A stretch of DNA of 28,240 nt from Paramacrobiotus richtersi (taxonomy: Eukaryota > Tardigrada > Eutardigrada > Parachela > Macrobiotidae), in NCBI GenBank assembly GCA_034698045.1, contig JAQGAU010000431.1, positions 1 to 28,240 on the forward strand, in the 5' to 3' direction. Shown one piece after another: positions 19,068 through 27,608 of the stretch (positions within the stretch are counted from its first letter, which is position 1; every line of letters starts with the position of its first letter). The position numbers were made by a program, and so were the translations under genes. The notes beneath the pieces were generated by a model. That model ran no database searches and had not been told where the DNA came from. It saw nothing but the letters and a program-made list of their open reading frames with translations.

Positions 19068-19537
19068 ATGCTGCGACACGTCGTGTATTTGTTGCTTCTT
19101 ATCGGAGTTTTCGGAGACCTTGACGGTAAGTATCGATTCCGCTCGTTTTCATGAACTCGCATGCTAAGTACAAAGTTTTCTAACATTTTGTGTCCGAACG
19201 TGAGTACATAATCCGTTTATTATTTTGTAAAATCTCGTAACAACTTCCTGGCAGTTATTTGATTATTTATTTCATGAGCTGAACTGCAGAACGTTTCCTT
19301 AACCGTGCAGTTTTATATTTTTAACCGCAGCTTTATCACTAACATTTAACGGAAGTTCATTTTGTCAAAACTTGCAACATTCATCTGTCGACAGGAGTCA
19401 GCAGTACAGGATCGCAGAGTAACGTCGATAAGAGCACCTTCGAGGTCCAACAACAAGCGGAAGGCACATATCCGAAGCCCGGTAAACTGGGTTTTGGTAC
19501 GAATCCTCAGACTGACTGCGGCCACCCGGTATGCTAA
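19068..19537 (+). CDS. Small secreted peptide, copy B
   Basis: Two exons, 19068-19125 and 19395-19537, with a phase 1 intron (donor G|GTAAGT, acceptor CAG), encode 66 residues. Residues 1 to about 16 are a clear signal peptide (Leu-rich, ending Val-Phe-Gly). The mature part shares Gly-Ser-Gln-Ser-Asn-Val-Asp-Lys-Ser with copy A. It then differs: it has a Tyr-Pro-Lys-Pro-Gly segment and ends with two cysteines close together (Cys-Gly-His-Pro-Val-Cys), absent from copy A. Unlike copy A it has no double-lipocalin gene directly upstream; the upstream neighbour is the CCAAT/CRE block. Function and family are unknown. Confidence 0.6.
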
Positions 19538-20515
19538 GGCTCTGCTGAAAAGACAAGCGGGACCCAGAATGTCGGAAATGTTTAACCACTTTTCTGCGTT
19601 ATTATGGAAGTTGTGTGTGTTTTAGTGGCGGTTGCTGTGACCTCACACTTTTACTAGCACCGTACTGCCGGCGTCATATAACCACGCAAAGCGGGTGTAA
19701 GGGTGCACGATACGGATGAACGATAAAATTAACAAAAGATAGAAATCATTTACGTAGCATAGCACTATATGTTGTATAGAACGAAATCTTACAAGAGATG
19801 CATCAAGATCGGGATTCAGTTATTTTCATGGTGCGTTTACGAAGTATTCATTTTGAATGCCAGCTGGTTTATTTTGCCCACACTGGTTTTTCACGCGGCA
19901 GCGAACTGAATGTGCCTAGTCGAACTCACATGTCAGCAAAACAATCAAACGCTAGTTCATCGTTTTTGCTTATATGTACGGTGCGCGTGTCATCAAACAC
20001 TCCCAAAGCTCCAGCAATCAAGCTGTCTGTATCTTCATTTTGTTACGTATCACTACCATGCTAACTGGATGGGTTCGTAGGGAGAAAAAAGCACAGGTGG
20101 GCAGGAAAACACACAGAACTTCGAACTCGTAGACGTCTCGAAAATTATTTTTGAATTTTTTGGTAGAATTTTTTTGGTAGAAATAAAATTGTCAACAGAG
20201 AATTTGCAAACATTCCAACTCAACGAAGATTACTTATATATTTCTTCTATGGTTTATTTCTTGGTGAAAGAAGATTAATATCCTCTCATTCAAATACGTA
20301 ATAAACTTTATAAAATAATGATATCAGTAGCGATCCGACACCGGACTGTACCGTGAAACAGTGGAAACGGTCGTTCATCATCTTTCGCTGAGAGTAATTA
20401 AAAATGTAGAAACGATTCAACTCGGGTCTTTCAGGAGCAGAAAACTTTCGAATGACAAAAAACGAAAGCGACAACCACGAATAAAAAACATAAAAATCAA
20501 CCGCATAGAAAGTGA
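19538..20515. other. Intergenic stretch with a duplicated fragment
   Basis: No gene is supported. 20069-20145 is a shortened, frame-broken relative of 25079-25185 (see repeat). A 15-base near-tandem 'gaatttttt(t)ggta' duplication lies at 20152-20180. From about 20470 the 3' flank of the FABP-like gene begins. Confidence 0.45.
20069..20145. repeat. Duplicated fragment, left copy
   Basis: Shares 'gttcgtag-gagaaaaa', 'aggtgg-cag-aaaa' and 'acttcgaactcgtaga' in the same order with 25079-25185. It lacks about 30 bases of that copy and is one base different in length at the 'gtagacgtc' site, so at most one of them can keep a reading frame. Confidence 0.5.
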
Positions 20516-21907
20516 TTAGTAAGTAATTATTGGTAGTGGAGTTCGGCCATTAGTTATGGGACCAGTGTCTCCAGTCGGTACGCGATAAAACGGTCCGGTT
20601 TCGACGAGATGAACTGGCCTCGACACCGTGTTTGTCTGCAAACATAAAATCTCCATTACAGACAATTATTGGAATGTATTTTAAATTATCGCGATTATTA
20701 TACACAGGTTAGTTATGAGTTTGGGAGTCTTACAATAAATATTCCGCTGGCATCTGGCTTGAACACAAACTCGATGACAAAAGCAATGGTTTTATCAGGT
20801 CGAACCCATTCGTAGGAACCCACAAGCGTTGTAGCATTGCGCATCACAAAGTTATAGTTCATCGTCGCATTCCCGGCTGCTGGAACGGATCCAGGTTGTC
20901 CGAACTCGAAGATAATGTGTAAATTATACTGAGGTTCAATCCTCCTCTCGTATTGTTGAAATCGCCCATCGGCAGTTTTATTGAAAATTAATCGTTCACC
21001 TGCCCCGGCTACATCCTCAGGTACCCCTAAAAGAAATAAAAGCAACGTCTATCGTTACCAGCTGGTCTAATTTCGACGTGCGACAACATTTACGATTGTT
21101 TTACCAGCCTTGGGTATAATTTGGGCAACCAGTGCAAAAGCATTGTTCAGATTGAGAATTTTATTCTAATGCATACTCCAGTCAACGCAGTACATCGGAC
21201 ATCCTGGGCGCCTGTGCAGTCGACAAGCTCACACGTAATTAAGATTAAAATTCACTGCAGTTCGGGCAGTGGGTTGACACTTATTATCACTTGACACTTA
21301 ACACTTGGCCAAGAAGCCAACTTCCTCCTTTCACAGTCTTACAGACTTCGCTCAAAGAAATTGCATGATACAAACTGCAAGTTACTGTTGCCAGGCTTTG
21401 GCAATATGTACGGAGAACGTATACATGTACTGAGAGGCGAGTACATGTAGGTCACGATTTTAGTACTTACGTATAGGAACCGGTTGATATCCAACCGGTA
21501 TATGGATATGTGTACAGCACGTGTGTAGGTAGGCAGGTATCGCATAATATTTTCAGAATTAGAACATTTTCCACTAACAGGGTCTGTACCTAGAACTCCA
21601 TGGATAAGTTCGATCGCGTTAACGCCTTGGGTAAAATTAAAATCGTATACTCCCAAGAACGGATCCATCGACCAGGACGACGCTGGGGAGTCTGCAGCCT
21701 CAACGATGGCTAAAGACGTTCCTACAAACGACAACACAATTAAGAACTGCGACATTGTACAAGTAGCTTGGACTAGGTCGTACATGTACTGAGAGGAAAG
21801 ACCACGCGTCTTCCCATGCGCGAAGCGGGGAATACGTAGTTAAATAAAGGAAGAGCAAAGGTCCTACCACAAACTGCGATGGAAACCAGGGCTATATAAC
21901 CAATCAT
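20516..21907 (-). CDS. Secreted FABP-like (SAHS-like) protein
   Basis: Four exons on the minus strand, 21907-21868, 21721-21590, 21026-20734 and 20635-20516, join in frame to 194 residues (phases 1, 1, 0). Exon 1 encodes the hydrophobic signal sequence, completed in exon 2 near Val-Glu-Ala (about residue 22). The mature part starts with Phe-Leu-Gly-Val-Tyr (35-39), then a helix-like segment with Asn and Glu and Leu-Gly-Val-Pro (57-60). Ten or so beta-strand segments follow, with Phe-Glu-Phe-Gly in the middle and Phe-Tyr-Arg near the end. This is the order of cytosolic fatty-acid-binding proteins and of tardigrade SAHS proteins, here secreted, with Asn-Ala-Thr sites and an extra C-terminal tail. 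The Leu-Gly-Val-Pro motif is created by the exon 2/3 junction, which supports that splice although its donor (GTACAG) is weak. A stronger donor at 21470 would give the wrong phase. Ligand binding is inferred. Confidence 0.68.
21422..21796. repeat. 16-bp direct repeats flanking exon 2 of the FABP-like gene
   Basis: The 16-mer 'tacatgtactgagagg' occurs exactly at 21422-21437 and 21781-21796. The first copy is in intron 2 and the second in intron 1, so the pair brackets exon 2. 'gtacatgta' also recurs at 21441-21449. Confidence 0.7.
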
Positions 21908-22139
21908 CTTCACAATCGAGAAAGCCGGGGATCTGTTAAAACTAATATCCGGTCAGGTTCCGTATGTAAAGCTGGTGGAAACTTTGCCTTATATTAATTA
22001 GCATTCGCTTTGGACACGCGTTTTGAAAGAATTATCATAATTGTTGCAAAAAAATTATGCCTTGAAGAAAATTAGGCAACATCATCTCGTAAGCTACAAA
22101 ACATCGGCAGAGCACAGTTCCGTTTCATTAACCTTTTAC

Positions 22140-22255
22140 TGTAATGTAGTAATGGCGCTATCGATCGTTGTAAACGGCTTCCGTTATGTATAATTCTACG
22201 TTCGTTCTTTGGCTTTTGAATTTTTTGTGCAATAATATGTGCTAATCAGGCTGTT
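22140..22255 (+). repeat. Relic of the double-lipocalin upstream region
   Basis: Matches 13591-13700 upstream of copy 3: 'atcgatcgt', 'aacggcttccg', 'tacgttcgtt-tttggctttt' occur in the same order and spacing. No lipocalin exon follows, so the gene that once lay here has been lost. Confidence 0.6.
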
Positions 22256-22261
22256 CACTTA

Positions 22262-22510
22262 TAATAATCATTAATAATGATGATTTATTGTCTTTTCGCA
22301 ACGGGACAACGTCCCCTGTGGGCGTTGGACATAACTTCGCAATGTTGCGAGCAACCACATGAAGCACAAATTGCTAGTTTGAAAGAAAAGAACCAAGCGA
22401 CACAGATCAAAAGAACAGATAGAAATGGAGAGAAAGTAACTGGAGCCGAAATAGCTGCAACCTTTCGAATAACCGTCATCGCCGCACGTCCAAAGACAGA
22501 ACGTCAATCG
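22262..22510 (-). mobile_element. Possible 3' end of a non-LTR element
   Basis: On the minus strand the segment ends in 'gacaataaatcatcattatt', preceded by 'cccacaggggacgttgtcccgt'. An AATAAA followed by a short trinucleotide tail is the 3'-end style of CR1/L2-type elements. There is no coding motif, so assignment is tentative. It abuts the relic at 22140-22255. Confidence 0.3.
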
Positions 22511-23393
22511 ATAATCACTTGATAATCCTCCGAGTAAAACTTCCTATAAAACTGCCAATTGTACGAAACGTACTTCGAAATGTACGAAAGTAAGCACACA
22601 TAAAGCAGGTTCTAAGCTACGCAAACCGCTCTTGTCCCAGGTTGTCGCTCTCTGGAAGATTCTAACCCGACGATTGATTATCAATCCAATGGGTCTGGTG
22701 AGCATTGTATCGAATTGCCGCCGATGGTTATCTACCGCTAGTACTGGTACTTGTGAGTATTAGTACTAGCACTCACTGAATTCAAAAACGATAGCGCAAA
22801 AATGTGAACCTGGTTGTGCGCTATCACACAGGCCGACACGAGCGTCGTGTGGCACTGGCACTCTTCCGGACACTGGGTGGCAGGGGTGACGGCGGGTCGC
22901 AACCGTTGTGGATTTGCCTGGATAACCGATAGATGTACCTGTCGTTAGACGATCCAACAAAATCAGCGTACAAATCTGCACAAATCGACGCCGACAACGT
23001 CAGTAACAACACTGGTCATTCCCACATTAATTTTCTGCTTACTGCATAGATTATTATCACATGATGCCCAGCCCGCCGGGGCCACGCTGCATCTGATATT
23101 CTACAAGGTGGTGAAAGGATAAAATGTATCACATATCTAAACCGTAACGTTCCGCATAGTTCTTATTACATGTAGAAACAGGAGACGTACAGGAGAAAGG
23201 AGATCTACGTGTTTTTTGTTTCAGCGTTTAAGCATGGAAATTATGCGCGGTAACGTTAGTTTGATTTTGACGACTGTTCCTTCGCGTGCTAATTGGAACA
23301 CATTTTTTATTTGATTTTTGGAGTTTTTATCAACATTGTCAACACGGTGTCTGGGCTTCTGCCAAATAAAAACATGCAGAAATAATTGGTACC

Positions 23394-23543
23394 ATGTTGC
23401 TTTTCAGAGCATCACGCGTACTCCTACTTATTGTATGTATGTCGAGCCGACTGGGCTGCCACCTAAAGATCAACGGTTACAGTAGTTCGTACAATTCGAA
23501 GGAAAGTTCCCAACAAATATTTTTGGACAAAGGTCCTTGTTAA
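23394..23543 (+). CDS. Candidate 49-residue secreted peptide
   Basis: The ATG lies in a good context (ACCATG). The first about 21 residues are a basic N-terminus followed by a Leu/Ile/Val run and Ser-Arg-Leu-Gly, like a signal peptide. The rest is Ser/Asn/Lys-rich with a single Cys in the middle of the protein (after the signal) and a C-terminal Pro-Cys. No intron is needed. There is no relative in the window and no clear promoter or polyadenylation site, so this may be chance. Confidence 0.28.
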   Translation: MLLFRASRVLLLIVCMSSRLGCHLKINGYSSSYNSKESSQQIFLDKGPC

Positions 23544-23756
23544 CTGATGTTCCACGACAACTTGTTTTGAAGAGGTTAAACATCAGGCCCATCGTTCTGG
23601 TTCCTTTTGTTAATCAGTGCCATCTTGTTGTTCAAACTGAACATTCAGCGCAAGACTTGAGGACTTGTTTTGTCGTTGTAAGACGTTGTTTACTGATGGT
23701 ACAAATTTGATTACAAAGAAGTAGGTTGTATGCCAAGTCACCAGTTGTATCGTGCG

Positions 23757-23763
23757 TATAAAA
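23757..23763 (+). promoter_or_regulatory. TATA box of the cysteine-rich peptide gene
   Basis: TATAAAA lies 84 bases before the start codon at 23841, leaving room for an initiation site about 30 bases downstream and a leader of about 50 bases. Confidence 0.55.
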
Positions 23764-23840
23764 CGGCGCGCAGCTTCCCCAAACTGTATTCAGCCTTTCT
23801 GAACTGTGCCATTTCTGCTACTACTGTACATCCGTTCGCC

Positions 23841-24163
23841 ATGAATTTTCTACGTATATGTTTTCTCCTTGTTGTTGTCGTTTGCGCTATGGTAAGTCTA
23901 GTGACCTTTCGCTGATGAACTGATCGTGGGTTATACAATTTTTCAGCGAATACTTGTCATGGAAAGATTAAAACATGTTTTGGTTGCAGTTTACGCAAAC
24001 CCTGGCCAAAAAGACGTGTGAAGACCAGCCGGAACAGCCGTGCAGTAAGAATATGCCCTGCTGCACTTTGCTAACGTGCCAACAGATGAAAGACTTTGCC
24101 GGCTCGGATGGTCAGGGCACCTGCAAGTGGAAGACATCTGGGACGCCAAAACCCCCTGGTTAA
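23841..24163 (+). CDS. Small secreted cysteine-rich peptide with knottin-like pattern
   Basis: Two exons, 23841-23891 and 23990-24163, with a phase 0 intron (GTAAGT donor, TTGCAG acceptor), encode 74 residues. Exon 1 is almost exactly the signal peptide: an Asn-Phe-Leu-Arg start and a Leu/Val-rich core. The mature part has six cysteines at about 27, 35, 41, 42, 47 and 62, the pattern C-x7-C-x5-CC-x4-C-x14-C, followed by a Gly/Pro/Lys tail. The adjacent Cys pair in third and fourth place is the signature of inhibitor cystine knot (knottin) peptides, which include protease inhibitors, antimicrobial peptides, hormones and channel-active peptides. Which of these applies cannot be read here. A TATA box lies upstream and AATAAA lies at 24350-24355, so the gene looks complete. 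It is unrelated to the calycin genes. Confidence 0.72.
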
Positions 24164-24349
24164 GCTACGCTCTTCCGTAGTTCTGCGATGACTGTCCTGC
24201 TCGAAACACTCATGAGTGGGGCACATCTTGGTTCTACGATCGTGGTTTATAGCTGTGTACTGATTCCGATAGCGACAAATTCCTCAAAGTCCAAGACACC
24301 TCATAAGATACGTACGTGTGTCAAGTCGTCTCCGACTTTTGGGCAATTT

Positions 24350-24355
24350 AATAAA
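24350..24355 (+). terminator. Polyadenylation signal of the cysteine-rich peptide gene
   Basis: Canonical AATAAA 187 bases after the stop codon of the peptide gene on the same strand; no other transcript end is nearby. Confidence 0.5.
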
Positions 24356-26359
24356 GAATCTGTGAGCGCTTAAAAAATGCAAACGGCCAAGTAATATTTA
24401 ATAAATATTCTAAAAGGTCACAGAACCAAATGCGGTTAACGCCGCATCGCTGCAAGGTGTACAGATATACGATAGGATGGAAATGTGACGTACAGATTCT
24501 GTGGTGTGAGTTGTGCTCTGCGGAGGTAACATAGATTTTCGAGTAGTCAGTAACCAGTCCATCGAAGTGAGCTTGCTCAGAGTCCTTATTTGACGGACTG
24601 CCTTGTCAAAGTCATGAAGGTCGCATTTAAAACAAGAAGGGTTGTGAATACTCTATCTCTGCACGAAAACATCTTCGTTATACTCGCGACGTACGAGGTG
24701 CGAGGGCTCGTCGACAGCGGGCCGAAGATAAGTGAGAAGACGAGAGATACAAGATTATTAATAAATTTTTAACACTATTAATGGAATGGGGTAACGTGGT
24801 TGATTTTTTGTTATGACCACCCGGTTGTTATGCGACAATTTTCAATACCACAGTCCACAGAATGGATGATTCATGTGCTGGTGCATATCGAGTCCATCAG
24901 ATATGGTCCGTTACTGGCAGTGTTTTCTTGGGAGATAATGATCCTGCTCATTCGTTGCAGACGCTCACAACCTGTCAGCACTGCTATTCAGCCGGCTATT
25001 TAGCAACGGATTACTGGTTTTATTGATTATTACAGCGGGAGTTGCAAAAGAGGGAACCGGTAGAACTTGATCTGTTCAGTTCGTAGTGAGAAAAAGGCAA
25101 AGGTGGACAGCAAAAACAACCTGAGACTTATCAGGATTCAGGAACACTTGCACGACTTCGAACTCGTAGATCGTCCCGAGAATTTTATGGTGAGCAGTTC
25201 ACATAAACAGAACTAACTTGCTTAACATTGTCGTCAAAGACTGAAGGAAACATTTGCTGCTACCATGACCTTTCAGCAGAATCAACATTGCAGCGTAATG
25301 CCATTATAATAACGGTCAAATTATCCTGCAAGTTGCTTATGCAGCTTTCCTTCGGGTTCATCATAGATTTCTCGCAGCCACTGAATGCATTCTCCTGCTT
25401 CGTCGTGGAGTAGTTCCTCAATAATTCCGCAGTCATTGCCCTCACGGTATTAATCAGCGCACGTTTCGTCGGACGCTCAGTTTAACACCCACCCATCCAA
25501 TCAGTAGCACAGCAGCAGCGGTGGTGGGCAACAATACGGACATAGTCAGCTCGACTGAGCATTGCTGGATCTTTGGGATTTTCTGACTGATTGCTTAGCT
25601 ACTTACCATACTCAAGACTAAAGTGGATAATAATGTCGTACCGAAACATCGTTTACATCAACCACAATATGAAAGCGTGGGGCTGCTTTTCAAATGTGCA
25701 AGATCCGCTACAGCAGTATTGATTGTCTTTAAATGCGCTGGGGGCTTTCCGCTCTGGTCAGTCTCCACGACTGTAATGTCGGTACACATATGAGCGGTGC
25801 ATACATAAATAGTTTAATTTTAATAACTTTGTGTTTCTTTAAGAAGTATGTGGCGTTTTGCGATATACGGACTCATGTACCAACGTACAGAAGACACCGA
25901 TCACGCATAGCTGCAGCAGGTCCATGGTTGCAAGTAACCGTGACCTTTTAGAATTTGTAAGACCCAAGAGAACTCAACTCTTGCGCCAATAAAGGGAGAC
26001 TTTCGTATCAACTGACATGTAGCACTGAAACCGAAACTTAACTGAAATGGACATATTATTGTTCTCTGGTTTATCGGAAAGCGGATTTATAGCCATTTTT
26101 GCTCAAGACGGTACAGTGTACTGCATATCGAACAAATCCCTTGTGAAATCTTTGCATGCCGTTACTGACCTCTGCGTTTGCAGTGTATACTTTACACTGT
26201 TTGCTATAGCGTCCGTTGTACCTCATTTCAGGCTATATTCTTCCCGCGTGACAACGCGTGGTGAAAACAGGGCAGCTGCGTACCTGTAAGGTTCTCAACA
26301 AGCTACGTTGTTGTTTATGATAACCAAAACTTCAATAAACAATGTGTCCAGAAATCCAT
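24356..26359. other. Stretch without a firmly supported gene
   Basis: Open frames at 24590, 24800, 25733 and 26047 (+) are 60-80 codons and lack signal peptides, motifs or splice partners. 25079-25185 is the longer copy of a duplicated fragment. On the minus strand 25449-25321 is an acidic open segment between two stops, and 25542-25465 encodes a short hydrophobic segment beginning with Met; they might be exons of one decayed gene. Confidence 0.4.
25079..25185. repeat. Duplicated fragment, right copy
   Basis: Longer relative of 20069-20145. It is open in one plus frame (charged, ending in Asp-Phe-Glu-Leu-Val-Asp-Arg-Pro-Glu) and in one minus frame. Plus-strand flanks look like an exon: 'ctgttcag' before and 'atg|gtgagc' after. 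Neither strand gives a recognised protein. Confidence 0.45.
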
Positions 26360-26740
26360 TTGTGCGCGCAGCGGCTGGCTGTTGCACAATAGCGGCAAAA
26401 CGTTTAAACACACTTCCTTTTCAAATAATTCAGCGTTTTATCCAAACTTCTTTATGCTTACATCAAAAACTACACATTTATATGGTGATCGTTCTGAACT
26501 ATTTTCAGCCCGGGGGTATGCTGCAGTAATTTTAAAATGAATTTCAAAAATTTTAAAATTCATTTTAAAATTTCAGAATCATACCTCCGGGCTGAGAATG
26601 GTTCAGAACGAGTATCATATATATGTGCATTTTTTGACATAGGCATAAAGAAGTCTGGATGAAACGCTGAATTATTTGAAAATGAAATGTGTTCAAACTT
26701 TTTGCCGCCATTGTGCTACAGCCGGACGTTGCGCGCACAA
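26360..26740. repeat. Nearly perfect 380-bp foldback (inverted repeat) element
   Basis: The left arm starts 'ttgtgcgcgca' at 26360 and the right arm ends with its complement at 26740. The arms pair almost throughout, for example 'tcaaataattcagcgttt' at 26420-26437 with its complement in 26667-26684, and 'cagcccgg' with 'ccgggctg'. The centre near 26550 is an AT-rich palindrome of 'ttttaaaat' units, so there is almost no loop. Scattered mismatches show that the arms have diverged a little since formation. It resembles a foldback element or MITE; no obvious target-site duplication was found. The open frames in it are by-products. Confidence 0.85.
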
Positions 26741-27115
26741 GCGGGTTATCGGGTTATCGGCGCACAAGGCACTGTTTATCGACCTTCTGGTCATTATAAA
26801 CAACAACGAAGGCTGGTAAATAGCTTGCAGATGCTCGGCTGTTGTGATTTCGCTAATACTTATGAGTTATGCCAATACACAGAATTTCCCCTTCAGCTAC
26901 AACTGAATATTTTATTAAAAAATTATTGTATATGCGGCGATTCACACACAAAAACTTTGGATTATACTTGGACTAGTCATTTGTGAGCCGGACAGTGTTG
27001 GAATCATTCTTATTCAGTCGTTTCAGAGCAAACCAGGTTCTTAGCTGGTGCCAGCTTAAGTCACATAACCATGGATAAAAAAAATAGAAAAATAATCAAC
27101 CGTACAGGAAAAAGA
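26741..27115. other. Spacer between foldback and FABP-like gene
   Basis: A tandem 'gggttatc' pair lies at 26743-26758. From about 27060 the 3' flank of the FABP-like gene begins ('ataaccatggataaaa', compare 12627 and 20473). No gene is seen. Confidence 0.45.
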
Positions 27116-27608
27116 TCAAGATGCCGGAGGCCCGGTAGTAATGGGACCACTGTCTCCAGTCGGCACGCGATAAAAGGGACCGGTTTCGACGAGAGAAACC
27201 GGCTTCGACACCGTATTTGTCTGCAATGACAAAAGCTCTGTTACGTACCGAGAATTGTTTGAACATGTACTTGAATTACATACGCTAAGTATTAAATATG
27301 GTTAATGAGTCTTACGATAAATGCTCCGCTGGCATCTGGCTTGAACACAAACTCGATGACAAAGGCAATGGTTTTATCAGGCCGAATCCATTCGTATGAG
27401 GCCACCAGTGTCGTGGCGTTGCGCATCACAAAGTTATAGTTCATCGTGGCATTTCCGCCTGTCGGGACGGATCCAGGCTTTCCGAGATCGAAGGCAATTT
27501 GAACATTATACTGAGAGTCAACTCTCCTCTCGGTCTGCATATACCGCCCATCGGTCGTTTTATTGAAGATTATTCGTTCTCCTTGCTGGGCGACGTCCAA
27601 CGGTACCC
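27116..27608 (-). CDS. FABP-like secreted protein, 3' half
   Basis: Two exons on the minus strand, 27608-27316 and 27220-27116, correspond exactly in length class, phase (exon start two bases into a codon; exon end phase 0) and sequence to exons 3 and 4 of the gene at 20516-21907. They encode Val-Pro onward, the strand with Phe-Asp-Leu-Gly, the Asn-Ala-Thr sites, and Thr-Gly-Pro-Phe-Tyr-Arg near the end. The tail is five residues shorter and different (ends Pro-Ala-Ser). No frame break is seen in these 132 codons. Exons 1 and 2 are not found in 27609-28240; they probably lie beyond the right end of the window, or have been lost. The 27620-27880 stretch matches intron 2 of the other copy. Confidence 0.68.

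Larger units (their letters stand above)
21908..23393. other. Stretch with relics only
   Basis: 21908-22130: 5' flank of the FABP-like gene. 22140-22255: relic of the double-lipocalin upstream region. 22262-22510: possible LINE tail. 22735-22785 contains nested 'agtac' inverted and direct repeats. 22800-23390 shows no gene I can support; the minus-strand frames near 22766-23012 overlap each other and have no family features. Confidence 0.45.

Noticed and set aside
21339..21471. Continuation of FABP-like exon 2 to the strong GTAAGT donor at 21470
   Set aside because: It would leave exon 3 out of phase. The in-phase donor at 21589 restores the Leu-Gly-Val-Pro motif expected for the fold.
21753..21755. 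ATG at 21755 as start of the FABP-like protein (Met-Ser-Gln, with a signal-like run)
   Set aside because: The run is mostly intron 1 sequence before a good acceptor (TTTGTAG). The 40-base exon at 21907-21868 gives a better signal peptide with the same phase as the first exons of the lipocalin genes. It remains a fallback.
26047..26289. 80-codon open frame with hydrophobic segments
   Set aside because: No leader at its N-terminus, no relatives in the window and no splice or promoter context; length is compatible with chance.
26308..26529. 73-codon open frame
   Set aside because: It lies within the arm of the 380-bp foldback and shows no protein features.
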